NCBI RefSeq assembly: GCF_003432385.1
Contig: NZ_CP031841.1
Span: 4,304,165 to 4,368,164, forward strand
Source: Breoghania sp. L-A4
GTDB taxonomy: Bacteria; Pseudomonadota; Alphaproteobacteria; Rhizobiales; Stappiaceae
Reading direction: 5' to 3'
Length of the DNA stretch: 64,000 bases
Below, in pieces: positions 17,368-26,923 of this stretch. Under the pieces are notes generated by a model, which saw nothing but the letters and a program-made list of their open reading frames with translations, did not search any database and was not told the origin of the DNA. Both the position numbers and the translations under genes were made by a program. Position 1 is the stretch's first letter. The number at the start of each line of letters is the position of its first letter.

Positions 17368-18756
17368 CTAAACCAGCCCGAGCCGCTCGCGCCAGGCAAA
17401 CCGCGTGACCGCGGCGGCGGCCACGACCGCGAGGCCCAGCGCCATGCCCCACCACAGGCCGACGCCACCCATGTCGAACACGAACGCCAGCAGATAAGCC
17501 GCCGGCGCACCGATGCCCCAGTAGCCGACGATCGCCAGCATCATCGGAACGCGCGTGTCCGACAACCCGCGCAGGATGCTGGCGCCCGCGATCTGCGCGC
17601 CGTCGAAGATCTGAAACACCGCCGCGACCGCCAGAAAGCTTACCCCGGCGGCGAGGACGGCCGGCGTGTTGGGATTGTCCGCCTTGGTGAAGGCGCCGAT
17701 CAGCAACTCCGGCATGAGCCAGAACAGCAGCGCGGCCATGCTCATGAAGGCCACGGAAAGGATCATCGCGCTCCAGCCGGCATAGCCGACGGCGAGCCCG
17801 TTGCCCCGGCCGTGCGCCAGGCCGACACGGATGACGCCCGCATGCCCCAGACCGAGCGGCACCATGAAGGTCAGCGCCGCGCATTGCAGCGCAATGCCAT
17901 GCGCGGCCAGCGGCACCGTGCCGATCCATCCCATCATCATGGCGGAGGCGGAAAAAAGCCCAACCTCGGCGAGAATCGTCAGCGCGATCGGAATTCCGAG
18001 CCGCAGAATCGAGAAGAACACCTGCCAGTCGGACCGCCAGAAGCGGCCCAGTACCGTGAAGCGGCGCAGGCGGCGTTCCCGGGTCACATAGACCACCAGC
18101 AGCAGGAACACCGCGCTCGCCGTCATCATCGAGGCGATCCCGGCGCCCACAAGTTCCAGCCGCGGCGCCCCGAAGGCGCCGAAAATCAGCACGTAGTCGA
18201 AACCGGCGTTGAGCACCGCGCCCGCCACCGTCGCCCAGAGAACGACCTGCGTCTTTTCCATCACCGTGACAAAGTTGCGCAAGCCCATGGTGGCCAGCGA
18301 CGGCGGCAGCGCCCATTGCAGCACGCGCATGTATTCGCCCGCGCGATGCGAGACCTCCGACTCCTGCCCGAGAAGCAACAGAAGCGACTCGGTGTGCCAC
18401 ATGAGCAGCATCACCGGCACGGAATAGGCAATCACCACCCACATGCCCATGCGCACACTGCGGCGCACGTCGCGCAGACGCTTGTCGCCACGCGCCCGCG
18501 CCGCGATCGGCATGACCGCCTGAACGACACCGGAGCCGAACAGCCAGAACAGAATATAGAGATTGAACGCCAGCACGGAGGCCGCGAGTTCCTCGGTCCC
18601 AAGCCAGCCGATCATCAGCACATCAGTGGTGTTGATGGCCATCTGCGCCAATTGTGCGCCCACGATCGGCAACCCCAGGACGAGGGTCGCCCGGATTTCC
18701 TTCGACCAGATCGCAAGCCCCGTGAGAGGCCGCGGGGTCCCCGCCGAAAGCAGCAT
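17368..18756 (-). CDS. MATE family multidrug efflux transporter
   Basis: This 462-residue protein has twelve membrane helices and the MATE signatures [20 protein letters not shown], with a second-half counterpart [23 protein letters not shown] (NorM-like) pumps exchange cationic drugs or dyes for sodium ions or protons across the inner membrane. Specificity is unknown. Length is standard for the family. Start ATG 18756. It is divergent from rpsU and followed closely by the VOC gene. Confidence 0.92.
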   Translation of the reverse strand: MLLSAGTPRPLTGLAIWSKEIRATLVLGLPIVGAQLAQMAINTTDVLMIGWLGTEELAASVLAFNLYILFWLFGSGVVQAVMPIAARARGDKRLRDVRRSVRMGMWVVIAYSVPVMLLMWHTESLLLLLGQESEVSHRAGEYMRVLQWALPPSLATMGLRNFVTVMEKTQVVLWATVAGAVLNAGFDYVLIFGAFGAPRLELVGAGIASMMTASAVFLLLVVYVTRERRLRRFTVLGRFWRSDWQVFFSILRLGIPIALTILAEVGLFSASAMMMGWIGTVPLAAHGIALQCAALTFMVPLGLGHAGVIRVGLAHGRGNGLAVGYAGWSAMILSVAFMSMAALLFWLMPELLIGAFTKADNPNTPAVLAAGVSFLAVAAVFQIFDGAQIAGASILRGLSDTRVPMMLAIVGYWGIGAPAAYLLAFVFDMGGVGLWWGMALGLAVVAAAAVTRFAWRERLGLV

Positions 18757-19090
18757 GATCGTTCTCCACGGATTGCCGCTTGGATGGTCGGTATCCGCGG
18801 CGAGGGCGGACCGTATCCGCCGTCGCGGTTGTGGTCCAGCGGTTCCGTCTCACAACGACGTCAAGACGCGAGGATCCGCCAATACGCGCCGGCGAAGCTT
18901 AGTTGCTGGACAGGCAAATCGCCGTCTGATAATGAACGCGCGAAATTTGCGGCTTGAACCCTCTCTTCCGTTGCGAGACAGGCTCATGGCCACCAGTTTT
19001 CGCGGCTGCAGTTCCAGGCGGTTTCGTCCGGCACCGGCCCGCTCCGACATTCGCCAAAACCGATCACATCGGCAACACGGGATACCACGC
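18757..19090. other. Divergent intergenic region between the MATE gene and rpsU
   Basis: About 330 bases that must contain both promoters. The upstream open frame leading into rpsU is not convincing as protein. I cannot place promoter boxes with confidence. Confidence 0.5.
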
Positions 19091-19321
19091 GTGCAGATTC
19101 TCGTTCGCGACAACAACGTCGACCAGGCTCTCAAGGTGCTGAAGAAGAAGCTTCAGCGCGAGGGCGTTTTCCGCGAAATCAAGCTTCGCGATCATTTTGA
19201 GAAGCCGTCGGAAAAGAAGGCGCGGGAAAAGGGCGAAGCCGTCCGCCGCGCGCGCAAGATGGCCCGCAAGCTCGCCGAGCGCGAAGGCCTGCTGCCGTCG
19301 AAGGCCGCCGCACGCCGCTGA
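19091..19321 (+). CDS. rpsU: 30S ribosomal protein S21
   Basis: This 76-residue basic protein begins with [20 protein letters not shown] (GTG start) and continues [20 protein letters not shown], both diagnostic for S21. S21 binds the small subunit near the anti-Shine-Dalgarno end of 16S rRNA and helps initiation. GTG 19091 is chosen because the family begins exactly there; a long upstream in-frame extension is not native. An intrinsic terminator follows. Confidence 0.96.
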   Translation: MQILVRDNNVDQALKVLKKKLQREGVFREIKLRDHFEKPSEKKAREKGEAVRRARKMARKLAEREGLLPSKAAARR

Positions 19322-19347
19322 TACGATCCGTATCGTCAGGAATTTGT

Positions 19348-19374
19348 CCCGGGTGCGGCGCCGCGCCCGGGCTT
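19348..19374 (+). terminator. Terminator after rpsU
   Basis: CCCGGG pairs with CCCGGG across a GC-rich loop that can itself pair (GCGGCGCCGC), then CTTT follows. A smaller GATACG/CGTATC hairpin lies between it and the stop codon. Confidence 0.7.
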
Positions 19375-19435
19375 TCGTGATTCGGGACTGCCGAACCAGC
19401 GAGCCGGATTGCGCCGGACACGAAAGCCTTCCGGC

Positions 19436-21037
19436 TCACGAACTCGCTGACGGCGGCGCCTTCGGTTTACGCGGTTTGCGCGGCGCGCGTGTCTTCCTGG
19501 TGGTCGTCGGCCCGGCCTTCGCCGGTTTGCGCGTGGTGCCCTTGGGGCTTGATGCCCGCGCTGACTTGCGGATCGGCGTCCCGGCTTGCGTGTCCGCCGC
19601 GCCTGCTGCCGCTTCGCCCGCTTGCGCGACAATTTCCGGCGCGGCGGATGCTGCGCGGCTTCCGGAGGGCTCGACGGGTTCGGACTCAACCGATGACTGG
19701 GGCTGTTCGGGACGGTCCTCGGCAAGCTTCAAGGCCTCGCGAAGCGCGATGATATGCGCGCCGGGAGCGTGCCGGTCGCCGCCCGGCGCGATCGTCCAAT
19801 ACCGGGTGTGCGCCAGATAACGGTTGCCTGGCGGCGTCACCGCCACATCCTCCACGCCCTCGCCGAACACCGGCTCGATCGGCCCGCCGATCAGATCCCC
19901 TTCGATGATGTTGCGGCAGGGGAAATAGATGTTGGTCCAGCGCACCGGCGCGAAGACCGCCGCGTGGTGCGGAACCGCCATCCGAACCTGTTCCTCGCCC
20001 TTCCCGACGGTGCGGTCATAGGAAAACCGCGCCGTGCCCTTGCTGTCCGTCTCCGCGAGCGGCGGACACACCGGGAACTCGCGCTGGGCGACCCGCTCAT
20101 CGAACTCGTCGAACGTGCGCGCCAGCAGCGCGTTGCCATGCGCCAGCGGGCTGCCCATGGTGATGAAATCGGACACACACCATTTGTTGCCGTTGGCGCG
20201 CAACTCATCGAGATAGTCGCGCTGCGCCTCGCGATAGGCCTCACGGTCCAGCGGACGGGTATTGGCCAGCGCCTGAAGCCGGTCGAGCGCGTCGCTCGGC
20301 CCGTCGCCCGCCATCCGAGTGTTATACTCCGCCCAGACATCGCGCAGGATATCATAGCCGATGATCGACCCCAGGCTGTGCCCCACGACGATGATGCGGC
20401 GATAGTCACCGCACTCGATCAGCTTGCGGAGCAGCGTCGCGCCTTCGTCGCGGATCGCGCGGCGCTGCCCGACGTTGACGGGCGCGGGGCTCAGATAGCG
20501 CGCCGCATCGCCAATGATCGGTGCGATGATTTTCGTGTTGAGATAGAGCAGGACCGCGCCAATCAACATGGTCCAGAACGGAGTCAGCCCGAGGAATTTC
20601 GAGCCTTCGTCCAGGGAGAGATCGACAACCAGCAAGGTGATCAGCCCGCACAGCACCCACAGCGCGATCCAGGCCGCATACAGCTGATCCGGAACGTCCT
20701 TGCGGTTGCGAAACAGCAGCAATTTCACCCAGGACACCACGTGGCTGATCTTGGTGCCCGACATCAGGTGCGCCCAGTAGAACTCGAAAAAATCCGTGCG
20801 CACGCCGTCGAAATTGTGATTGGTGGTCAGTCGCCGCAGCTCGAGGGCGTCAGAAATGGTGTCCGGCTTGCTCCACACCTGCGGGCCGCCGCCATACGGC
20901 CTCTGGCGCTCGTCCCCGCTCCACACCACGTCGACAAAACCGCGCAACGTGTCCATGGCCTTTTGTTCGCCCATTCCGTGGATGACGATAACGGCCTGCT
21001 TGTCCGGCAAATCGCCGTCCTGTTTCCTGTCCACCAT
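19436..21037 (-). CDS. Membrane-anchored alpha/beta-hydrolase-like protein with basic low-complexity tail
   Basis: The ~533-residue protein starts with a hydrolase strand and oxyanion-type VIVIHGMGEQ. It has two adjacent membrane helices at about residues 125-190 (AAWIALWVLCGLITLLVVDL and TPFWTMLIGAVLLYLNT), and then a lipase-type nucleophile elbow VVGHSLGS. The last ~100 residues are rich in Ala, Pro, Lys and Arg (TRKPAKAG, RAPRKPRKPKAP) and probably disordered. The fold suggests a serine hydrolase, perhaps lipase-like, inserted in the inner membrane. No substrate is known. I chose ATG 21037 because GGGGAGGGG lies upstream; ATG 21079 would add fourteen residues. The genes either side do not suggest a role. 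Confidence 0.75.
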   Translation of the reverse strand: MVDRKQDGDLPDKQAVIVIHGMGEQKAMDTLRGFVDVVWSGDERQRPYGGGPQVWSKPDTISDALELRRLTTNHNFDGVRTDFFEFYWAHLMSGTKISHVVSWVKLLLFRNRKDVPDQLYAAWIALWVLCGLITLLVVDLSLDEGSKFLGLTPFWTMLIGAVLLYLNTKIIAPIIGDAARYLSPAPVNVGQRRAIRDEGATLLRKLIECGDYRRIIVVGHSLGSIIGYDILRDVWAEYNTRMAGDGPSDALDRLQALANTRPLDREAYREAQRDYLDELRANGNKWCVSDFITMGSPLAHGNALLARTFDEFDERVAQREFPVCPPLAETDSKGTARFSYDRTVGKGEEQVRMAVPHHAAVFAPVRWTNIYFPCRNIIEGDLIGGPIEPVFGEGVEDVAVTPPGNRYLAHTRYWTIAPGGDRHAPGAHIIALREALKLAEDRPEQPQSSVESEPVEPSGSRAASAAPEIVAQAGEAAAGAADTQAGTPIRKSARASSPKGTTRKPAKAGPTTTRKTRAPRKPRKPKAPPSASS

Positions 21038-21189
21038 GATCCCCTCCCCGTTTCGCAAGAGCACGCTGGAGGGTACCACACCGTCAGAATTCGGAAACGC
21101 CCTTGCCGCTGACCTGTATCAACGCACCGCCTGCGCGCGTGAGGAACACTGCACCGCGCAATAACCGCTCAACGGATGGTGGTTCACAC

Positions 21190-21777
21190 ATGAGCAGAAA
21201 CATCGTTCTGATACAGGGACACCCTGATCCGGACCCCGCACGCCTGTGCCGGGCGCTGGCCGATGCCTACGCGCAAGGCGCGCGTGACGCCGGGCACACA
21301 GTCACGCTCATCGACATCGCGGCACTGGACTTTCCGCTGCTGCGCAGCCCGGAGGACTATTACAAGGGGCCAACACCGCCCGGACTTGAGGACGCGGCGG
21401 AGGCCATTCTCGCAGCGGACCATCTCGTTCTGGTGTTCCCGCTTTGGCTCGGCACGCTGCCCGCGCTGACGAAAGGCTTCTTCGAACAGGTCCTGCGTCA
21501 CGACACCGCCTTCGAACAGGAATCCGGCGCCCGTTGGCCGCATGGCAAGCTGTCCGGCATCTCCGCCCGCATCGTCGTCACCATGGGCATGCCGGCCTTC
21601 ATCTACCGCTGGTGGTTCCTGGCACACGGGCTGCGCGGCTTCGAGCGCAACATCCTGCGCTTCGTCGGCATCAAGCCGGTGCGCGAGACCTTGTTCGGCA
21701 TGGTCGATGGCGTCAGCGACGCGACGCGCAAGGGCTGGCTTGAAAAGATGCGCAAGCTCGGCGACAGAGCCGTTTGA
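21190..21777 (+). CDS. Flavodoxin-fold NAD(P)H:quinone oxidoreductase-like protein
   Basis: This 195-residue protein has the flavodoxin-like fold of the KefF/MdaB/NQO1 family. NIVLIQGHPDPD binds the FMN or FAD phosphate, and LVLVFPLWLGTLPALTKGFFEQVL is the conserved second flavin segment. Relatives reduce quinones or protect against electrophiles with two-electron transfer. The C-terminal helix continues with IYRWWFLAHGLRGFERNIL. ATG 21190 is the family start; preceding codons are spurious. It is divergent from the hydrolase gene and convergent with pntB, with a hairpin terminator between. Confidence 0.87.
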   Translation: MSRNIVLIQGHPDPDPARLCRALADAYAQGARDAGHTVTLIDIAALDFPLLRSPEDYYKGPTPPGLEDAAEAILAADHLVLVFPLWLGTLPALTKGFFEQVLRHDTAFEQESGARWPHGKLSGISARIVVTMGMPAFIYRWWFLAHGLRGFERNILRFVGIKPVRETLFGMVDGVSDATRKGWLEKMRKLGDRAV

Positions 21778-21793
21778 GCGCGGGAAACGAAAT

Positions 21794-21815
21794 GGGCCGC
21801 CCAAACGGGCGGCCC
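21794..21815. terminator. Bidirectional terminator between the flavodoxin-fold gene and pntB
   Basis: A 9-bp perfect stem (GGGCCGCCC with GGGCGGCCC) encloses AAAC, lying between the two convergent stops. Confidence 0.8.
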
Positions 21816-21843
21816 AATTCAAACCGGAGCGTCGCGAAGCGGA

Positions 21844-23235
21844 TTACATCGCCTTGACGATCTGCTCCGTCATCTTCTTGGCGTCGCCAAACAGCATCAT
21901 CGTCTTGTCGAGGAAGAACAGCTCGTTCTGGATGCCGGCGTAGCCGGAGGCCATGCCGCGCTTGATGAACAGCACCGTCTTCGCCTTGTCGACGTCGAGG
22001 ATCGGCATGCCGTAGATCGGCGACTGCTTGTCGGTGCGCGCCGACGGGTTGGTCACGTCGTTGGCGCCAATAACGAAGGCCACGTCGGCCTGCGCGAACT
22101 CCGAGTTGATGTCCTCGAGTTCGAAGACATCGTCGTAGGGCACATTGGCTTCCGCCAGCAGCACGTTCATGTGACCCGGCATACGGCCCGCCACCGGATG
22201 GATGGCGTATTTGACCTCGACACCCTCTTCCTTGAGCGTATCGACCATTTCACGCAGCGCATGCTGCGCCTGGGCCACCGCCATGCCGTAGCCCGGCACG
22301 ATGATCACCTTGGAGGCGTTCTTCAGAAGGAAGGCCGCATCCTCGGCCGAGCCCTGCTTGACGGGGCGCGTTTCCTCGCCGCCGTCAGCGGTCACCGTCT
22401 CGCCGCCGAAGCCGCCGAGAATGACCGAGATGAACGAGCGGTTCATGCCCTTGCACATGATGTAGGACAGGATCGCGCCCGAGGAGCCCACCAGCGCGCC
22501 GGTGATGATCAGCGCCGTGTTGCCCAGCGTGAAGCCGATGCCGGCCGCAGCCCACCCCGAGTAGGAGTTGAGCATCGAAACCACCACCGGCATGTCGGCG
22601 CCGCCGATCGGGATGATGATCAGGATGCCGAACAGCAGCGCGACCGCCGTGATCGCCCAGAACAGCGTGTGGCTCTCGTTGCCGACGAAGAGGGCGACCA
22701 GCACCACCATCAGGATGGCGAGACCGGCGTTGATCATGTGCCGCGCGGGCAGCATGATCGGCGCGCCGGACATGCGGCCGTCGAGCTTCAGGAAGGCAAT
22801 GACCGAGCCTGTGAAGGTGATCGCGCCGATGGCGACGCCGAGCGACATTTCCACCAGGCTCGCGCCGTGGATCTCGCCGACATTGCCGATGCCGAAGGCT
22901 GCGGGCGCATAGAGCGCGCCGGCCGCCACCAGCACCGCGGCCATGCCGACCAGCGAGTGAAAGGCCGCCACGAGCTGCGGCATCGCGGTCATCGGGATGC
23001 GTTTGGCGACAATGGCGCCGAAACCGCCACCAAGCGCCAGGCCCAGCAGGATCAGCACCCAGCCCATTCCGCCAGGTGCTGCGGCAAACAGCGTGGTCAG
23101 GATGGCGATCGTCATGCCAGCCATGCCCATGATGTTGCCCCGGCGCGACGATTCCGGATGCGACAGGCCCTTGAGCGCCAGGATGAACAGCACCCCGGAG
23201 ACGAGATAGAGAAGCGCAATGATATTCGCGGACAT
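21844..23235 (-). CDS. pntB: Proton-translocating NAD(P) transhydrogenase, beta subunit
   Basis: This 463-residue subunit carries about eight membrane helices (domain II) and a C-terminal NADP(H)-binding domain III. Domain III shows VIIVPGYGMAVAQAQH, VKYAIHPVAGRMPGHMNVLLAEA and VIGANDVTNPSAR, all highly conserved. The enzyme moves hydride from NADH to NADP using the proton gradient and is a main NADPH source in aerobic alphaproteobacteria. It is the last gene of the pntAA-pntAB-pntB operon, 15 bases after pntAB, and ends ~30 bases before a hairpin terminator. Confidence 0.97.
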   Translation of the reverse strand: MSANIIALLYLVSGVLFILALKGLSHPESSRRGNIMGMAGMTIAILTTLFAAAPGGMGWVLILLGLALGGGFGAIVAKRIPMTAMPQLVAAFHSLVGMAAVLVAAGALYAPAAFGIGNVGEIHGASLVEMSLGVAIGAITFTGSVIAFLKLDGRMSGAPIMLPARHMINAGLAILMVVLVALFVGNESHTLFWAITAVALLFGILIIIPIGGADMPVVVSMLNSYSGWAAAGIGFTLGNTALIITGALVGSSGAILSYIMCKGMNRSFISVILGGFGGETVTADGGEETRPVKQGSAEDAAFLLKNASKVIIVPGYGMAVAQAQHALREMVDTLKEEGVEVKYAIHPVAGRMPGHMNVLLAEANVPYDDVFELEDINSEFAQADVAFVIGANDVTNPSARTDKQSPIYGMPILDVDKAKTVLFIKRGMASGYAGIQNELFFLDKTMMLFGDAKKMTEQIVKAM

Positions 23236-23250
23236 GTTCAGCTTCCCCCG

Positions 23251-23739
23251 TCACGACTTTTTCTTGTACATGGCAAGCATGCGAGAGGTGACCATAAAGC
23301 CACCGAAGATATTCACAGCTGCCAGCACAAGGGCTACAAAACCAAAGCCGCGCGCCCATTCGGCGCCCGCGCCTCCCGCAGCGTCGACCCCGACCGCGAG
23401 AAGCGCGCCGACGACGATCACGGAGGAGATCGCATTGGTAACCGACATCAACGGGGTGTGCAGCGCCGGGGTTACCGACCACACCACGAAATAGCCGACG
23501 AAAATCGCCAGAACGAAGATCGACAGGCGGAACACGAAGGGGTCGATGACCCCGCCGCTTGCCGCATGCGCAGCGGCCGCCAGGCCGTCGGCCGCGCCGC
23601 CGTCAAGTCCGCTGGCAATCTGATCGGCGTAGGTCTGGGCCGCCTGGGCCGCGCTCTGCGCGGTCTCGGCCGCCTCCCTGGCGGCTTCCGCCGCCGCGCG
23701 GGCCCGTTCCAGGGCCTCGCTGGACGTCATGGTCGCCAT
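23251..23739 (-). CDS. pntAB: NAD(P) transhydrogenase alpha subunit part 2 (membrane part)
   Basis: The 162-residue protein has a long Ala/Glu-rich helical N-terminus (about residues 5-45) followed by three or four membrane helices, with [27 protein letters not shown] the conserved channel segment. It supplies the domain II helices carried by the C-terminal end of the one-piece PntA of E. coli; rhizobia and Rhodospirillum split that protein. Its ATG overlaps the pntAA stop, giving coupled translation. The Ala-rich N-terminal extension is longer than usual and may be a coiled spacer. Confidence 0.93.
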   Translation of the reverse strand: MATMTSSEALERARAAAEAAREAAETAQSAAQAAQTYADQIASGLDGGAADGLAAAAHAASGGVIDPFVFRLSIFVLAIFVGYFVVWSVTPALHTPLMSVTNAISSVIVVGALLAVGVDAAGGAGAEWARGFGFVALVLAAVNIFGGFMVTSRMLAMYKKKS

Positions 23740-24920
23740 TATTCACCCCCCTCTTTCTTCGCCGCGGCCGGCACCGCGGGTGCGGGCTTGCTCCCGGTGA
23801 AGGCGGAATGGACGACCGCACCGTCACGCGTGAGAACCGTTGCCGTCACCAATTCGTCATCCCAATCGACATTGAGGCTCTTGGCCTCCTTGTCGACCAT
23901 GGTTTCCACGAAGGCATAGAGGTTCTTGGCATAGAGCGCCGAAGCGGTGGCCGCGATGCGTCCCGGAACATTGAGATGGCCGACGATCTTCACTTCGCCC
24001 ACCTTGATGACCTTGCCCGGCTTGGCGCCTTCGACGTTGCCGCCACGCTCGACCGCCAGATCAACGAGCACCGAACCCGGCCGCATGGACTGCACCATTT
24101 CCTTGGTGATCAGGCGCGGCGCGGGCCGTCCCGGAATCAACGCCGTGGTGATGACGATGTCCTGCTTGGCGATGTGGCTCGCCACCAGTTCCGCCTGCTT
24201 CTTCTGATATTCGGGAGACATCTGCTTGGCATAACCGCCAGCGGTCTCGGCCTGCTTGAACTCGTCATCCTCGACAGCGACGAATTTCGCCGCAAGCGAT
24301 TCGACCTGTTCCTTGGCCGCGGGCCGCACGTCGGTGGCCGAGACGGAGGCGCCCAGCCGGCGGGCTGTGGCGATCGCCTGAAGACCCGCGACACCCGCGC
24401 CCATGACAAAGACCCGCGCCGCAGGCACCGTGCCCGCCGCGGTCATCATCATCGGCAGCGCCCGGTCATATTCCTCGGCGGCGTCGATCACCGCCTGATA
24501 GCCGGCCAGGTTCGCCTGGCTGGACAGCACGTCCATGACCTGCGCGCGCGTAATGCGCGGCATGAACTCCATGGCAAAGCCGGAAACGCCGGCCGTCGCC
24601 ATGGCCTTGACATCCTTTTCATGGCCGAAGGGGTCCATGATGGCGAAAACGAGGGCGCCCTTTTTCATGAGCTTCAGCTCATCGGCGCCCGGACGGCCAA
24701 CCTTCAGGACAACATCCGCATCGCCAAGCGTGGCGCTCGCGTCCGCTGCGATCTTCGCACCGGCGTCCTTGTAGTCGGCATCCAGGATACGGGACGCCTT
24801 ACCGGCTCCCTTTTCCACCACCACATCGAAACCGAGACCGATGAACTTCTTCACCGTCTCAGCGGTGGCAGCCACCCTCGTTTCGACGGCGTCGCGCTCG
24901 AGCGGCACCCCGATTTTCAT
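23739..24920 (-). CDS. pntAA: NAD(P) transhydrogenase alpha subunit part 1 (NAD-binding)
   Basis: This 393-residue soluble domain I binds NAD(H). [21 protein letters not shown] is the typical start. [22 protein letters not shown] is the Rossmann loop, related to alanine dehydrogenase. The C-terminal residues are Ala/Lys/Pro-rich, a flexible link absent in some homologues. It passes hydride to the NADP-binding domain III of PntB. It follows the aa3-oxidase subunit IV gene by about 30 bases and probably shares its promoter. Confidence 0.97.
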   Translation of the reverse strand: MKIGVPLERDAVETRVAATAETVKKFIGLGFDVVVEKGAGKASRILDADYKDAGAKIAADASATLGDADVVLKVGRPGADELKLMKKGALVFAIMDPFGHEKDVKAMATAGVSGFAMEFMPRITRAQVMDVLSSQANLAGYQAVIDAAEEYDRALPMMMTAAGTVPAARVFVMGAGVAGLQAIATARRLGASVSATDVRPAAKEQVESLAAKFVAVEDDEFKQAETAGGYAKQMSPEYQKKQAELVASHIAKQDIVITTALIPGRPAPRLITKEMVQSMRPGSVLVDLAVERGGNVEGAKPGKVIKVGEVKIVGHLNVPGRIAATASALYAKNLYAFVETMVDKEAKSLNVDWDDELVTATVLTRDGAVVHSAFTGSKPAPAVPAAAKKEGGE

Positions 24921-24951
24921 ATAACCCCTCCAACGATTTACATTTTTATTT

Positions 24952-25236
24952 TCAGGAAACAGACAGGACCGTCAGCAGACCAAACACGACGAGGACGATC
25001 GCCGCCGGCCGCCAGCCGTTCTGGCCCATGAACAGGCCGATCGCGCAGGCCAACAGCGAGGCCAGAACACCGACCGTGCCGATCACGCTTGCCCATGCAC
25101 CGCCGAAGCCGAAAACCAGCAGGCAGAGCATGAAGTTCAAGACGGTCACCACGCCCAGCTTGGAAAAGGCGATAAAGCCAGAATAGGTCTTTTCATGCTC
25201 CGCGTAGTCCATGCTCGGAACGGAATTTTCAGCCAT
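24952..25236 (-). CDS. aa3-type cytochrome c oxidase subunit IV family protein
   Basis: This 94-residue membrane protein starts MAENSVPSMDYAEHEKTYSGFI, the signature of the bacterial aa3 oxidase subunit IV (COX4_pro_2). Three hydrophobic stretches follow (VVTVLNFMLCLLVFGFGGAW, VGVLASLLACAIGLFMG, AAIVLVVFGLLTVLSVS). In crystal structures this subunit is a peripheral helix on the oxidase without a known catalytic role. Here it leads the transhydrogenase operon, a placement common in rhizobia. ATG 25236 is the family start; upstream in-frame codons are ignored. Confidence 0.9.
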   Translation of the reverse strand: MAENSVPSMDYAEHEKTYSGFIAFSKLGVVTVLNFMLCLLVFGFGGAWASVIGTVGVLASLLACAIGLFMGQNGWRPAAIVLVVFGLLTVLSVS

Positions 25237-25393
25237 GACGTACCCTTTGGTCGCAAGTTTCAGTTGCCACGCTTTTAGAACAAAAAGCCCTGTAACGGCA
25301 ATCCAAAGTCGCATTGCCGTTTTGCAACAGTGTTTTCACGCTCCGCGCGGCAATGTGCAAAGACGCTGTCATTGCGCGCGTTTTGATCATTTT

Positions 25394-26791
25394 TCAGGTC
25401 CGGACGCTATCGTTCGAAAGGCCGACATCCGCCAGCAACGACGCCTGCCGCCCGGAAATGACCCGCTCATCGAAAGCCTCGATCTGTTCGTTGAACAGAC
25501 GGAAAAAATTCAGCTCCGCCTTGAGATGCAAAAACACGCCGCCAAGCCCGATCGCCGCCCGATCCATGAACACGAACTCGCGCGGCACCGTCACCGGACC
25601 CAGTTCCTTCAACGCCTTGTGGACACGAAACGCTTCCCTGCGGCCGTATTCCGCCGGGCTTACCCCGTCGGCGATTGCGCGGGTCCGGTCCTCCAGGAGC
25701 GGCCCGTAAATGAATCGCGCCCAGATATTGAGCGTGTCGATCAACGGCCGGCTCAACCCCTTGAATCCCCACGTCTCGTAGGCGGAAACGACGCGATCGT
25801 CATCGCCTTCCTGCAAGCCGCGATACAGATCGACGACGCCTGCGACAAAGCCCGCGGGGAAGATCCGCACGCAGCCGTAATCCATCAGGTTGATGCCGGC
25901 CGGATCGCCGTTCTCTTCGAAGACGGAATAGTTGCCCAGATGAGGGTCGCCGTGAATGATTCCGAAATGGCTGAAAGGGTGCCACCACGCTCGGAACATC
26001 ACGCTTGCCAGCCGATTGCGCTGCTCGAGCGAATGCTTGGTGAAATCCAGAAGCGGCCGACCCTCGAGCCAGCCCATGGTCAATAGCCGGCCGGTCGAAA
26101 GATCGTCCACCACATCGGGCACGCGGATCGTCGGATCATCGGCGAAGATGCGCCGATACGCGGCCATATGTCGCGCCTCGCGGCCGTAGTCCAGTTCCTC
26201 GCGCACGCGTTCGCCAATCTCCGCCGCGATCTCGCGCGTATCGATTGCCGGTTTCATGCGCCGATGCACAGACAGAAGCAGCGACAGTTGCCGCAAGTCG
26301 GCCTCGACCGCGGATTCCATGTCGGGATATTGCAGCTTGCAGGCCAGCGGACGCCCATCGGACGCCTTCGCCCGATGCACCTGGCCCAATGACGCCGCGG
26401 CCGCCGCATCGCGGTCGAACGCGCCGAAGCGGCTTTCCCAGTTCGCACCGAGCTCCGCCATCATGCGGCGTTTGACGAAGGCGCGCCCCATGGCCGGGGC
26501 GCTCGACTGCAATGTAGCGAATTGCGCCGCGTATTCCGGCGGCACGGCGTCAGGGATGGTTGCGAGCAGCTGCGCCACCTTCATCAGGGGCCCCTTCAGG
26601 CCGCCCAGCAGCGCCGTGATGTCCGCGGCGTCGCTGTCCTTGCCCGCGCCGTTTCCAAACAGCCGCGCTCCCGCCATCTTGGCGGCAAGCCCGCCAACGT
26701 TGCCACCGACTCGGGCATAGCGCCCGACGCGGGCACTGAGCCTGTTTGCTTCCTTGTCGCGCGCGGGCCTGTCGTTGTCGAAATCCGCCAT
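25394..26791 (-). CDS. ABC1/AarF (UbiB-type) atypical kinase-like protein
   Basis: The 465-residue protein belongs to the ABC1/ADCK/UbiB family of protein-kinase-like ATPases, linked to ubiquinone synthesis or lipid metabolism. Family motifs are LKGPLMKVAQ (the KxGQ motif, here with Ala for Gly), AAAASLGQVHRA (the alanine-rich loop that blocks protein phosphorylation), the ATP-site lysine in LACKLQYPD, the catalytic-loop IIHGDPHLGN, and MDYGCVR for the DFG triad with Tyr for Phe. It is probably cytosolic or membrane-peripheral. Nothing upstream shows an operon partner. Confidence 0.92.
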   Translation of the reverse strand: MADFDNDRPARDKEANRLSARVGRYARVGGNVGGLAAKMAGARLFGNGAGKDSDAADITALLGGLKGPLMKVAQLLATIPDAVPPEYAAQFATLQSSAPAMGRAFVKRRMMAELGANWESRFGAFDRDAAAAASLGQVHRAKASDGRPLACKLQYPDMESAVEADLRQLSLLLSVHRRMKPAIDTREIAAEIGERVREELDYGREARHMAAYRRIFADDPTIRVPDVVDDLSTGRLLTMGWLEGRPLLDFTKHSLEQRNRLASVMFRAWWHPFSHFGIIHGDPHLGNYSVFEENGDPAGINLMDYGCVRIFPAGFVAGVVDLYRGLQEGDDDRVVSAYETWGFKGLSRPLIDTLNIWARFIYGPLLEDRTRAIADGVSPAEYGRREAFRVHKALKELGPVTVPREFVFMDRAAIGLGGVFLHLKAELNFFRLFNEQIEAFDERVISGRQASLLADVGLSNDSVRT

Positions 26792-26923
26792 AGATGTTCA
26801 TCCTTGCGCGTCGGGTTGCTCGCGAAGCGCGCTTCGAAGATAGGCTGATCTGATCGGAAAACCAGAGCCAGACGCGCGCCCGCAAGCCGCACCGGGCGGA
26901 GCAGAGATGCTCTATGGGAAGGA

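Noticed and set aside
16961..18442. Long minus-strand frame leading into the VOC gene
   Set aside because: The upstream part is the other frame of the MATE gene; only the last 127 codons from ATG 17341 form a real protein.
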